Source of the DNA: Sphingomonas sp. Ag1
GTDB lineage: Bacteria; Pseudomonadota; Alphaproteobacteria; Sphingomonadales; Sphingomonadaceae
DNA: 64,000 nt
Direction: 5' to 3'
Assembly: GCF_000980895.1 (NCBI RefSeq)
Contig: NZ_LAZX01000088.1
Span: 1-64,000, forward strand
A program made the position numbers and the translations under genes. Under the pieces are notes generated by a model that worked only from the letters and a program-made list of their open reading frames with translations, did no database searches and was not told the DNA's origin. Of this stretch, positions 47,231 through 56,341 are shown in pieces; the stretch's first letter is position 1; each line of letters opens with the position of its first letter.

Positions 47231-49068
47231 AGCTCAGGTCTCTTGCTGCCGCGCTTATGAGCGTCTGCCTGGTCATCAGCTCCGCCGGCGCTCAGCAGAT
47301 GACCGTCGAGCAGGCGCGCGAAGAGGGCAAGGCTCTCGGCAACGCCAAGCGGCAGGATGAAAGCCTCGTGCCGACATCTGACGCTCAGGCTGCGGCGGTG
47401 CCCGGCTATACCGGCACCACCCAGCCCCAGAGCACCTATTTCGACGACCCGGACGCGCTGGTCGCGGCGGGAACGGCGCAGCGCACGACCAACGACTCCT
47501 ATCGCACCGTCACCGACCCGGATCACACGCGGCCGACTTTCAGCAATGCCGAGATCCTCGCGACCACCAACCGCGCGACGACGGTGGAAAACGATCCCGA
47601 GGCCTACCTGCAGGGCGAGAATATCGGCTCGGAGAGCGGGCAATGCCAGCCGCTCCCGCCCGGATCGGGAGAGGGAGGCTACTACGAGGCGACATGCAAT
47701 ACCGGCACCAAGGTCGACGAGACGGCGCCTGTGTGCCGCGTGCCGCTCGTGGTCGACGTCACCCCCGGCGTGAACAAGTATGTCTACACCTGCGAGAATT
47801 GGTCGCGCTCTGCCGCGCAGGGTGGCGACAACCGGAGCCGCCGCTGCGTGCCGGCGTTCAACGCCCCCGTCGCCGACGGGGTCTGCCGCGAGCGGTCGCG
47901 CGAGACCGTCATGTACGATGTCTGCCTGCAGGGGAATCCGCGATTCTGCACCGAACCGGACATTCGCGAGGGCGAGATCATCACCTACGAGTGCGACAGC
48001 GCGGCGGTCACGGGTCGGCCATACACGATCGAAACGGTCGGCCAGGTCATCAATGAGCACAGGGACGAGGGCGCCTGCAATGGTGCGACGGCCGGCCAGA
48101 CATGCGAGCTCGCCTCCGAGACTTGCGTCGATACGGAGCCGACGACCCGCACGATCAATGGCGTCGCCGTCACACGCGCCTGCTGGCAGTGGGAGCGGCA
48201 GTATTCGTGTCATCGCCTTTCGCAGGGCAACGACTGCGGCGATCTCGAGGGAAATCGCCAGTGCACGTTCCTGCGCGAGGAATGCCTCGACGACCCGCAG
48301 CAAGGCGAATGCAAGGTAAAGGAGAAGGTCTACCGCTGTCCCACACCGGACGCGCCAACCTCGGATGCGCCCCAATATATTTGCGGCAGTGATGTCTATT
48401 GCATCAATGGCGACTGCGAGCCGATCACGCGCGAGGCCTCGACCGAGTTCAAGGATGCCCTGGTCGCGCTTCATGCGATCGATGACGCATCGAAGGGGTT
48501 CGATCCGAACAACCTGACCGTGTTCTCCGGGACGCGCGATACGTGCCATAAGCCCGTGTTCGGTCTCATCAACTGCTGCGCGGGCAAGGTCTCGGGTGCG
48601 CTGACCCTCGCAGCCGGCGGTGCGGCGCTCGCGGGAGGGCCGGCGGCGATCGCCGCGCTCGCGACACCCTTCCTCGCCTTGTTCGCCTGTTCTCAGGACG
48701 AGATGAAGCTCGACATCAAGGACCGCATGGGACTCTGCCACAAGGTGGGGACCTGGTGCTCGTCCAGCTTCCTCGGCATCTGCAAGACGAAGAAGACCGC
48801 TTATTGTTGCTTCGAGAGCAAGCTCAGCCGCGTGCTTCAGGAGCAGGGGCGCGTCCAGATCAACAAGCCTTGGGGCAGCCCGAAGTCCGAGCAGTGCAAA
48901 GGCTTCACCATCGCCGAGTTCCAGCTGCTCGATCTGTCCAGGATGGATTTCACAGAGGTCTACGCTGACTTTCTCGACGCGGCAAAGCTGCCGGACGAGG
49001 TCCAGACGATGACCGAAATCCAGGCGAAGATTCAGAACTATTACGACCTGCATGGAGGCACTCCATGA
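47227..49068 (+). CDS. traN: Mating-pair stabilisation protein TraN
   Basis: The 613-residue protein has a signal peptide, a middle region extremely rich in Cys (for example CELASETCVD, CTFLREECLD, CGSDVYCINGDCEPI), and a conserved C-terminus with GLINCCAGKVSG and AYCCFESKLSRVLQEQGR. TraN is an outer-membrane adhesin that stabilises donor-recipient contact. It starts with GTG overlapping trbC. Confidence 0.9.
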   Translation: MKLRSLAAALMSVCLVISSAGAQQMTVEQAREEGKALGNAKRQDESLVPTSDAQAAAVPGYTGTTQPQSTYFDDPDALVAAGTAQRTTNDSYRTVTDPDHTRPTFSNAEILATTNRATTVENDPEAYLQGENIGSESGQCQPLPPGSGEGGYYEATCNTGTKVDETAPVCRVPLVVDVTPGVNKYVYTCENWSRSAAQGGDNRSRRCVPAFNAPVADGVCRERSRETVMYDVCLQGNPRFCTEPDIREGEIITYECDSAAVTGRPYTIETVGQVINEHRDEGACNGATAGQTCELASETCVDTEPTTRTINGVAVTRACWQWERQYSCHRLSQGNDCGDLEGNRQCTFLREECLDDPQQGECKVKEKVYRCPTPDAPTSDAPQYICGSDVYCINGDCEPITREASTEFKDALVALHAIDDASKGFDPNNLTVFSGTRDTCHKPVFGLINCCAGKVSGALTLAAGGAALAGGPAAIAALATPFLALFACSQDEMKLDIKDRMGLCHKVGTWCSSSFLGICKTKKTAYCCFESKLSRVLQEQGRVQINKPWGSPKSEQCKGFTIAEFQLLDLSRMDFTEVYADFLDAAKLPDEVQTMTEIQAKIQNYYDLHGGTP

Positions 49069-49083
49069 ACACCAGAGGGATCG

Positions 49084-49488
49084 GTGATCGACATGACGGC
49101 CGTGGCGAATGACCTGCCGACCGCAGGCTCTCCGGGATGCGACTGGAAGATGACGGTGTTCGAGCTGGCGATCTTTCTGTGCGTGTTCCGCGCGAGGCGA
49201 GCGGCTCGGGTGGAAGAGATCTGTCAGGTAATCGGCGACTGGTTCGAGTGCGCAGTGGAACCATCGTCGGCTGCTGCGCCGATCGAACACATGATCGCCA
49301 ATCGCTGGGTCGCGGAGGAAAACCACGGCTTGCGGGCCACCGAAGAGGGCCGGACCGCGGCGCGGCCGCTGATGAACGGGATCATCCGGATGCTCGACCA
49401 AGGGACGAGGCTCATCGACGTCGCCCTGATGATGTCCGTGCTCCGTTTGACGAAAGGAGAACTGGACAATGGGCTTCGTCATATTTGA
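49084..49488 (+). CDS. Hypothetical protein, possible winged-helix, in the tra operon
   Basis: The 134-residue soluble protein has a helical pattern consistent with a small winged helix (ARVEEICQVIGDWFECA ... IEHMIANRWVAEENHGLRATE) and a C-terminal helix pair. The start is either GTG 49084, near GAGGGA, or ATG 49093. No F-plasmid counterpart is recognised. It overlaps the next small gene by 20 bases. Confidence 0.55.
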   Translation: MIDMTAVANDLPTAGSPGCDWKMTVFELAIFLCVFRARRAARVEEICQVIGDWFECAVEPSSAAAPIEHMIANRWVAEENHGLRATEEGRTAARPLMNGIIRMLDQGTRLIDVALMMSVLRLTKGELDNGLRHI

Positions 49489-49717
49489 TCCTGCCATTCT
49501 CGCGTCCCTGCTCGCCGGCGCATTGGCGCCCGGCTCTGTAGCACCGGGCCTGCCGGCGCCCGCTCGACCAACCTCCGCCTGCAGCGCCGCCGCGCTCTCC
49601 ACGGCCGGGATCGACTGCTGCCTTCACATCGCGGCCTGGGACACGCCGACCACCCCATCCAACCACCACCCCGCGCAATCTCAGGATGGTGCGGCCGACC
49701 AGCAGGGAGGACGATGA
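49469..49717 (+). CDS. Small hypothetical protein, possibly exported
   Basis: The 82-residue frame begins at ATG 49469 with AAAGGAG upstream. It has a hydrophobic, Ala/Pro-rich N-terminal half (ILASLLAGALAPGSVAPGL) and three cysteines (SAC, DCC). It overlaps traF by 4 bases. The sequence is low in complexity and no family is seen; coding is supported mainly by the ribosome binding site and overlap. Confidence 0.5.
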   Translation: MGFVIFDPAILASLLAGALAPGSVAPGLPAPARPTSACSAAALSTAGIDCCLHIAAWDTPTTPSNHHPAQSQDGAADQQGGR

Positions 49718-50544
49718 TCATGTCGAAGATGGCGAAGCTGGCGATGATCCTGCTGACCGCGGCGCCGATGGCCGTGCCGGTGCGTGCGCAGGATGCGGGG
49801 AGCGCGGCCGATGGCGTCGAGGCGGCCGCTGGCGGTGATGATTTCTACTGCGGCGAGCGCAAACTGGGGCAATGGTTCTATTGTTCGAAGCCGAGGCCTC
49901 CGGAGACGGCAAAGGCTCAACCGCAGGTGCCCGAGCAGACCGCGGCGGAGCGCCTGGCCGCGATCACGCACCAGCTTGATGAGCTCAAGGCCCGAGCGAT
50001 CCTTGATCCTTCCGAGGCGAATGTCATCGCCTATGTGCGCTTCCAGCGCGAGCAACTGGATCGTGCCTCGACGTTCTCGGATACGTGGCAGCGCGCCCTG
50101 TGGCAGAATCCGGATATCGACTACACGCTGCAGCGGCCCGTCAACACAGTCGCGAAGCGAACATGGCTCGATAACCGCAAGGCCGATCGCGACCAGGTCC
50201 TCATCAACCTGAGCCAGCGTTACGGCTTGTTCTACTTCTATGCGCAGAGCTGCGGGGCCTGTGAGGTGTTCGCGCCGATCCTGCGCTCGGTCGCGGATAG
50301 CCATCGGATGGCGGTCATGGCCGTCTCGATGGATGGTGGCCCGAGCCGGGACTTCCCCAACTATGTCGTGGATTCCGGCCAACGTGCCCGGATGGGGCTT
50401 TCGGGCAATGAAACGCCGGCGCTCGTGCTTTTCGACACGGCTACGAAGCGGACCATCCCCGTCGGCTACGGCATCCTGAGCGCCGACGAGATCATGGATC
50501 GCATCTTCATGCTCACCAACACCAAGGTCGGGAGCGATTACTGA
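49714..50544 (+). CDS. traF: Conjugal transfer protein TraF (thioredoxin-like, CxxC)
   Basis: The 276-residue secreted protein has a signal peptide ending VRAQ and a C-terminal thioredoxin-like domain with CGAC in FYAQSCGACEVF. F TraF is thioredoxin-like but lacks a CxxC, whereas this one has it and may be redox active. It is coupled to traH (1-base overlap). Confidence 0.88.
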   Translation: MIMSKMAKLAMILLTAAPMAVPVRAQDAGSAADGVEAAAGGDDFYCGERKLGQWFYCSKPRPPETAKAQPQVPEQTAAERLAAITHQLDELKARAILDPSEANVIAYVRFQREQLDRASTFSDTWQRALWQNPDIDYTLQRPVNTVAKRTWLDNRKADRDQVLINLSQRYGLFYFYAQSCGACEVFAPILRSVADSHRMAVMAVSMDGGPSRDFPNYVVDSGQRARMGLSGNETPALVLFDTATKRTIPVGYGILSADEIMDRIFMLTNTKVGSDY

Positions 50545-52010
50545 TGTCTAATCCTCGGCAGAATGGTCGGCTCAGGAGGCTGGCACATCGTGCCGGCGCC
50601 GCGTTGATGATGGCGGCCGCCTCGCACTTCGCTCTGATCGGCGTCGCGCGCGCCGACGTCGCGTCCGAGATGAACGGCTTCTTCAATGATGCCGGCGGTG
50701 CCGCGAACGTGACCGGGCCGACGGCGTTCCAGGGACAGTCGGCAGGCTATTACTCGCTCGGCAACGTCTGGACCCGCTTTCCGCAGAAGAGCGTGTCGCC
50801 GTTCAACCTTCAGCTCCCCAGCGCGCGCGCGGGATGCGGCGGCATCGACCTGTTCTCGGGCTCGTTCAGCTTCATCAATGCCAGCGAGATCGTGGCGATG
50901 CTGAAGGCGACCGCGAACAACGCCTTGGGCTTTGCTTTCAAGCTGGCTATCGACAGCGTCTCGCCCGAAATCGGCAAGGTCATGGACGAGTTCAGCCAAA
51001 AGGCTCAGCTCCTCAACCAGATGAACATCTCCAGCTGCGAGACGGCGCAGGCCCTCGTCGGGGGAATCTGGCCGCAGATGGAGACCACGCGATCGACGAT
51101 TTGCGAGGCGGTCGGCAACAGCCAGGGCGTGTTCTCCGACTGGGCCGCGTCCCGGCAGGGCTGCAACAACGGCGGTCAACGAGATGGGACGCTCGCCGGC
51201 AATACCGATCCTCACATGAAGGAGCAGATCGTCGGCGACCCGCACAACTACACCTGGGAGGCGCTGAAAAAGTCCTCGAAATTCGGCGCGTTCGACCAGG
51301 CCTTCTCCGAATATGTGATGACCTTGGTGGGAACGATCGTGACCACGCCTCCGACCGGCAGCGATCAGGGGCCGAAGGTCGTGATCTACGGTCCTGCCGA
51401 AGAGGCGGTCGTGACGGCGCTGTTGGACGGCACCGCCAGTGCGCCGCAGGTCAAGATCCTCAAGTGCAACAACGAACTTTGCACGGACGTGTCCGACCAG
51501 ACGCTGAGCGTGCCCGAGGCGAGTGCTCTTCGGCCAAGGATCGCGACGATGATCAAGAGCATGAGCTCGAAGATCCGCAGCGACACGGCGCTCGACGCGG
51601 CCGAAAAGCAGCTCCTGAACATGGCCACCGTGCCGATCTACAAGATTCTCGCGGTGCAGGCCTATGCCCACTATGCGTTGACCGACGGCGAGATCCAGAC
51701 GCTGTCCGAGATCGTCGCGGTCGACCTTCTTAACGCCATGCTCGATAATATGCTCGACCGCGTCGAGCAGGCGAAGGTCTTCTATCAGACCGCAGACCAG
51801 GAGACGGCCGGGCAGTGGCGCCAGCAAATCGCCGCCACCCGCGCCAAATTCGCGCAGCGCGACGTCAAGCTTAGCAACAAGCTCCAGGTGACGATGCAGA
51901 TCATCAACCGGAGCATCATGCTCGAATCGACCCTGCAGAACAGCATGACGCCGGGCATGTCCTCGGCGCTCAACTTTTCGCGGGGCTTGAACGCGCAGGG
52001 CCTGCTCTAG
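50544..52010 (+). CDS. traH: Conjugal transfer protein TraH
   Basis: The 488-residue secreted protein has the TraH signatures: MNGFFNDAGGAANVTGP near the mature N-terminus, ARAGCGGIDLFSGSFSFIN, and MNISSCETAQALVGGIWP. The C-terminus is helical. TraH is required for pilus assembly with TraF, TraU, TraW and TrbC. It ends 23 bases before traG. Confidence 0.93.
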   Translation: MSNPRQNGRLRRLAHRAGAALMMAAASHFALIGVARADVASEMNGFFNDAGGAANVTGPTAFQGQSAGYYSLGNVWTRFPQKSVSPFNLQLPSARAGCGGIDLFSGSFSFINASEIVAMLKATANNALGFAFKLAIDSVSPEIGKVMDEFSQKAQLLNQMNISSCETAQALVGGIWPQMETTRSTICEAVGNSQGVFSDWAASRQGCNNGGQRDGTLAGNTDPHMKEQIVGDPHNYTWEALKKSSKFGAFDQAFSEYVMTLVGTIVTTPPTGSDQGPKVVIYGPAEEAVVTALLDGTASAPQVKILKCNNELCTDVSDQTLSVPEASALRPRIATMIKSMSSKIRSDTALDAAEKQLLNMATVPIYKILAVQAYAHYALTDGEIQTLSEIVAVDLLNAMLDNMLDRVEQAKVFYQTADQETAGQWRQQIAATRAKFAQRDVKLSNKLQVTMQIINRSIMLESTLQNSMTPGMSSALNFSRGLNAQGLL

Positions 52011-52033
52011 GCGCGGAAGGGGAGGGTTGCGAC

Positions 52034-54865
52034 GTGCTCGAGGTCTTCACCGTCGGCGGGGGCGAGTATCTCGTCAACACCTTCAATGCCGTGGCAGCGT
52101 GGGCCGGGGGAGGGGGTTACAAGTCGCTCATCCGGGTCGTGATGGTGATGGGCCTGATCTACTCGCTGCTTGTCGTCGCCTTCACTCTCAACTTCCGCGC
52201 CTGGATGAACTGGTTTCTGCAGGCGACCGGGATCTATCTGTGCCTCATGGTGCCGACGATCGACGTGAAGGTCACGGATCGCATCAATCCGAGCCTCGCC
52301 CCGGCGACTGTGGCAAACGTCCCTCTGGGGCTGGGCGTCCTCGCGAGCTTCACCACGCAAATCGGCGACTGGCTCACGCGTACCGCCGAGACCGTCTTTG
52401 TGATGCCCGGGGAGCTCAACTACACCACCAACGGAATGGTCTATGGGGCTCGGCTGTTCGACGCGACCCGCAACTTCGTGATTCGAGATGCCGAATTCTC
52501 GACCAACCTCGAGAGCCACTTCAAGAACTGCCTTTTCGGCGACGTGATGCTCTACCAGAAGTCCCTCACCAATCTGGCGAAGGCGACCGACCTATGGGCG
52601 GCTATCGGACCCGGCTCGGAGGCTCGGTCGCAGGAATGGCTGGAGCGCCAGGGTGATGGGACGGTCCAGAACTTCATCGTCACCTGCCGGCAGGCTTATG
52701 ACAGCCTCAACGGCCAGTGGGCCGGGATGATCGAAGCCAATGCTGAGCCTTGGGCCAAGGAGGTCTATCCCAAGCTCAGCAACGCGGTCGCCGCCGCCAA
52801 GCTCAAGCACGACCTGCCGATCGTCAACTCGGCCTTCACGGGCTCAGGTGACGACTTCACCGGCGTCATGCGCCAGAACACGGCGATCAACGCCTTCATG
52901 CAGGCGCGCAACTCGATGGCTGGCGGAAGCGGGGCTGCATCGATCGACACCTTCGCACAGACGCGAGCCGACATTCAGGCGCGAAACACCTACAATTCGA
53001 TCGCGCAGCAGGCGATGGCATGGGTTCCGATCCTGAACATCGTGCTCACTGTCGTCTTCTTCGCAATGTTCCCCGTCATCTTTCCCCTGTTCCTGTTGCC
53101 CCAGACGGGGATGGGAACGCTGAAGGGCTACGCGATGGGGTTCTTCTACCTGGCGTCTTGGGGTCCGCTCTACGTTATCCTTCACATGATCTGCATGACC
53201 CGGGCGGAGAGCGCGGCGAACGGCGTGGCCGCCGGCGGAATGTCGCTGGGGAGCTATGCCGGGATTGGTGCGGTGAACGGCGAGACCGCGACGATCGCCG
53301 GCTTCATGCTGATGAGCATTCCCTTCCTCGCGGCGGGCTTGGCTCGTGGTGCAATGTCGATCGCCGGGCAGGCGACGTCGATGCTCGCCCCGGCGCAGAA
53401 CGCCGCGGAGGCGGCCGCGCTGGAGCAGACGACGGGCAATTATTCCTATGGGAATGTCAGCTGGGCGAACTCGACGTCGAACATGCGGCAGGCCGATCAA
53501 TGGTCGACCGCCCCGAGCTTCATGGGGGGCGCGGCGAGCGTGGGGTGGCGCCAGGACAATGGCGCGCTCATCAACAGCTTCGGCAACGGCCAAGAGGTGT
53601 TTGATACAGGCGGCGCCATCTCGCGGCTTTCGTTCGCCCCAACTGTTACCACCGGCGCCATCGCCGAATGGCGGCAGATGGCGAGCGAGGCACACCGCCA
53701 ATCGCAGGCCTACGACAACGCCGCGCAGGAAGTGCTCAGCTGGACCAAGACCGACCGGAGTGCCTACGGCACGTCCAGCGAGCGGTCGTCGGGATGGGAT
53801 TCGAGCAGCGGCCGCGCTGCCAACACATCGATTGAGCAGTTCGATCGCACGACAGGCAGCAGCTCGCAGGGTCTGGAGGATCGGTCGTCGACGGGCCAGA
53901 GCCAGCGAGTGTCTGACGGCCACGATCGTAGCGCCGGCACGGTTGATCAGATTGGCGGGCGTCTCGATGCGGGAGTTGGCGGCAACCGCGGTGGCGGCGG
54001 AGGTGGCGGCGTCGGTGGTCGGGGCAGCGCTCTCGGCCGAGTTCTTAGAGCGCTCCCCGGCGCTGGCGCAACTGTAAGCAAAACGGGCAGCCAGCAGGAT
54101 ACGCTCCGTCATGGGACGGAGGACACGCGCTCATCGGATAGTTCAAGCACGGCGAGTAGTGGGGTTCGCGACGAGCACTCCAATGGGACGGGGGCGACAT
54201 CCTCTGATGGCACTTATGATCGCTCGGGAGTGTTCAGCCGGGCTTCGACGTCGTCTAGCTCGTCCTTGACCCACGAGCAGGCCCTGGCGCGTGCGAAATC
54301 GTATACGGAGACCGCGCGCAAGCTGGAGGAGCTGTCGCAACAGCTGTCGCGCGACGCCAGCTACGCCGAAACACATGGCATGCAGCTAAGCGAGAACATG
54401 AGCCAGGATCTCGCGCAATGGTATCGCGCGCAGCAGGCCTCCAACCCAGGCCTTGACGCTCCCGAGCTTTGGGCGACCGATCTCAGCGACCATCAGCGTG
54501 CCGTCCGCCAGGAGATGGTGACGCGCTGGATGCGCGAGAAGCAGGATGACATCCGCGAGGAGATTGCTGGCAAGTTGCAGGAGCCCGATCTCGTTCAGGT
54601 TAATAGGCTAGGCGTCGACAGCGCAGCGGATGTTGTCGGCTCTTACCGTCCGCATGGCGTATCGGACATTCCCTCTGGCCCGACCGGAGGCGATCCTCGT
54701 GCGGCCCAAGCGGTCATCGAGGAAGGTGCCGCGCGCCTAAATGAAGACCGCACAGCGGCGCAGAATGCACGCGCGAACAACGTGCAAGGCTCTGTTGAAG
54801 TTCAGCTAGAAGTGAATCGCGATCACAATCGCGGCTTCTTTACTGATCCGAAGCTGCGGGAGTGA
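52034..54865 (+). CDS. traG: Conjugal transfer and mating-pair protein TraG
   Basis: The 943-residue protein, close to F TraG (938), has an N-terminal half with several membrane helices (for example VVMVMGLIYSLLVVAFTL and the 330-455 region) and a long soluble C-terminal half. The latter includes a Gly-rich run (residues about 655-670), many Ser residues and helical segments. TraG acts in pilus assembly, mating stabilisation and entry exclusion. It starts with GTG. No traS, traT or traD follows it. Confidence 0.87.
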   Translation: MLEVFTVGGGEYLVNTFNAVAAWAGGGGYKSLIRVVMVMGLIYSLLVVAFTLNFRAWMNWFLQATGIYLCLMVPTIDVKVTDRINPSLAPATVANVPLGLGVLASFTTQIGDWLTRTAETVFVMPGELNYTTNGMVYGARLFDATRNFVIRDAEFSTNLESHFKNCLFGDVMLYQKSLTNLAKATDLWAAIGPGSEARSQEWLERQGDGTVQNFIVTCRQAYDSLNGQWAGMIEANAEPWAKEVYPKLSNAVAAAKLKHDLPIVNSAFTGSGDDFTGVMRQNTAINAFMQARNSMAGGSGAASIDTFAQTRADIQARNTYNSIAQQAMAWVPILNIVLTVVFFAMFPVIFPLFLLPQTGMGTLKGYAMGFFYLASWGPLYVILHMICMTRAESAANGVAAGGMSLGSYAGIGAVNGETATIAGFMLMSIPFLAAGLARGAMSIAGQATSMLAPAQNAAEAAALEQTTGNYSYGNVSWANSTSNMRQADQWSTAPSFMGGAASVGWRQDNGALINSFGNGQEVFDTGGAISRLSFAPTVTTGAIAEWRQMASEAHRQSQAYDNAAQEVLSWTKTDRSAYGTSSERSSGWDSSSGRAANTSIEQFDRTTGSSSQGLEDRSSTGQSQRVSDGHDRSAGTVDQIGGRLDAGVGGNRGGGGGGGVGGRGSALGRVLRALPGAGATVSKTGSQQDTLRHGTEDTRSSDSSSTASSGVRDEHSNGTGATSSDGTYDRSGVFSRASTSSSSSLTHEQALARAKSYTETARKLEELSQQLSRDASYAETHGMQLSENMSQDLAQWYRAQQASNPGLDAPELWATDLSDHQRAVRQEMVTRWMREKQDDIREEIAGKLQEPDLVQVNRLGVDSAADVVGSYRPHGVSDIPSGPTGGDPRAAQAVIEEGAARLNEDRTAAQNARANNVQGSVEVQLEVNRDHNRGFFTDPKLRE

Positions 54866-54873
54866 TCGCCGTG

Positions 54874-55056
54874 TCAGATGGCCAATGTCATGTATACGCC
54901 GAGCCCGATCACGACAGCGACGCCAAGAATCTGGCCGATGACCGTGCCGAACGAGAGAGGCGCATCGCTGTTGTCGGTGACCGGGACGTCCTCGATCAGC
55001 AGCAGCGGCCCCGACGGGCGGTCCTCTGTGACCAGCAGCGTGTGCGTGTCCAGCAT
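54874..55056 (-). CDS. Small single-helix membrane protein
   Basis: The 60-residue protein starts at ATG 55056, which has GGAGG eight bases upstream; the frame is open further but lacks such a site. It has a polar N-terminus (EDRPSGPLLLIEDVPVTDN) and one C-terminal membrane helix. It is convergent with traG. No family is recognised. Confidence 0.6.
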   Translation of the reverse strand: MLDTHTLLVTEDRPSGPLLLIEDVPVTDNSDAPLSFGTVIGQILGVAVVIGLGVYMTLAI

Positions 55057-55127
55057 GTGACGAACCTCCAAACGTCTTAAACATACAAGGTTCGAGGTTT
55101 CGCCACAAGGATTGAGGACACGGCTTA

Positions 55128-55448
55128 ATGACAAGAATCGAGACCGGGCCAGAAGAAAGGCAGTGTGCTGTCCCTGAGCTAGATATGGCCAACTGGGCTG
55201 TGTTCGGCTTTTCGTGGGTGCTTGTGATGGCCGTAGGCTTGATGCCGGTCGTGGAGGCGAGCCTCAGGCGATCGCCTTCAATTTCAGTGCCGGTTGTGAT
55301 CGCGTTCTTCGCAGCGGTCGCAAGCGGCCTTGCCCTCCGGCGGCGTTATAGCTGGCTCGGCTTCGTGCTTCACATCATCGGTCAGATAGCAATCTGGCTG
55401 TCGATCTTCTGCATGTCGTTAGCGGTCGTGCTGTACGTGTCCGGCTGA
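55128..55448 (+). CDS. Hypothetical three-helix membrane protein
   Basis: The 106-residue protein has membrane helices at about residues 23-42, 53-69 and 76-104. ATG 55128 follows GAGGA; an internal ATG at 55185 is a weaker alternative. In F, entry-exclusion protein TraS occupies this position after traG and is a small membrane protein, so an exclusion role is possible but not supported by sequence similarity. Confidence 0.55.
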   Translation: MTRIETGPEERQCAVPELDMANWAVFGFSWVLVMAVGLMPVVEASLRRSPSISVPVVIAFFAAVASGLALRRRYSWLGFVLHIIGQIAIWLSIFCMSLAVVLYVSG

Positions 55449-55474
55449 AACAGGCTCTCGCCCCCAACAGGTTT

Positions 55475-56341
55475 TCACGGGGAAAGATCGCTAATCGGCA
55501 CGAACACCTCGCCGGTCTCGGCCGCGCGGCGGACCTTGAGCGCGAGCAGCCGGTCGATCCCGATGCCGCGATCCAGTGCATCATAAAGGTCCTTGCCCTC
55601 GACGCCGATCACGCGCTTGCCGCGGCCGAACGCGCGCAGCCCCTCGTCGGTGAAGCCGCCGAAGCTGATGAAGACGCCGCGGGCCCACGAAGCTTTTTGC
55701 TCGACCTTGCCGTGGAAGGTGTGAAGCTCAGCGACGCCGATCTTGCGATTGAGCCACTTGGCCTCGACCAGGTAGGTTTCGTCCGCAAGCTCGAAGCTGC
55801 CGTCGATCTGCTCGCCATCGAGCCGGAACGGCTCTCGGGCCTTCAGCCGGAAGGCGTCAAACAGGTCGGTCAGGAAGCGCTCGAAATCATAGCCTCGGCG
55901 ATGCGGCTCGAGGTCGCGGATCGCGATCAGCCGATCTCGCATCCGGGCGAAATCGATCGCATCGAGCATCGGCGCGGGAACGACGTTCGCCGGTGCCGGG
56001 GTCGCGGAGCCTTCCAGTTTGGCGATCAACCCGGCAATCTGAGCGGCCGCCCGGGGCATCGGATCCGGCGCGCCGCTTCCCCGGAGCGCCTCACGCTGCT
56101 CCCAAAGAACGCGCAGCGTCCGGGCCGCGGTGCCGTCGTCCACCTGCGCCAGAAAGCAGCGCAACCGCTTCGCCTTCGACGTCCCGTCGACGGCATATTG
56201 TGGCGCGTCGATGTCGATCTCGAGCTCGCGGACGAAGAACTCGGCGAAGGTCCGGTTCGAAAAGTCGAGCACGTAGCCCTTCTCACCGCCGCGGAAGACC
56301 TCGTCGATCAGGCCCAGCTCGATCGAGCGCAGACTGCTCAC
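55475..56341 (-). CDS. Mrr-like restriction endonuclease domain protein
   Basis: The 288-residue protein has a helical N-terminal half of unknown type and a C-terminal PD-(D/E)xK nuclease domain. The domain's acidic residue lies in EQIDGSFEL, the ExK motif in LVEAKW, and a downstream segment ARGVFISFGGFTDEGL is typical of Mrr_cat-like folds. It would cleave DNA, perhaps modified or invading DNA. It overlaps the Shedu-like gene by 4 bases and so is co-translated with it. Confidence 0.78.
   Translation of the reverse strand: MSSLRSIELGLIDEVFRGGEKGYVLDFSNRTFAEFFVRELEIDIDAPQYAVDGTSKAKRLRCFLAQVDDGTAARTLRVLWEQREALRGSGAPDPMPRAAAQIAGLIAKLEGSATPAPANVVPAPMLDAIDFARMRDRLIAIRDLEPHRRGYDFERFLTDLFDAFRLKAREPFRLDGEQIDGSFELADETYLVEAKWLNRKIGVAELHTFHGKVEQKASWARGVFISFGGFTDEGLRAFGRGKRVIGVEGKDLYDALDRGIGIDRLLALKVRRAAETGEVFVPISDLSP

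Noticed and set aside
47137..49602. 821-codon open frame opposite traN
   Set aside because: traN on the plus strand has a signal peptide and conserved Cys motifs. The antisense frame crosses three gene boundaries and shows only low-complexity charge patterns.
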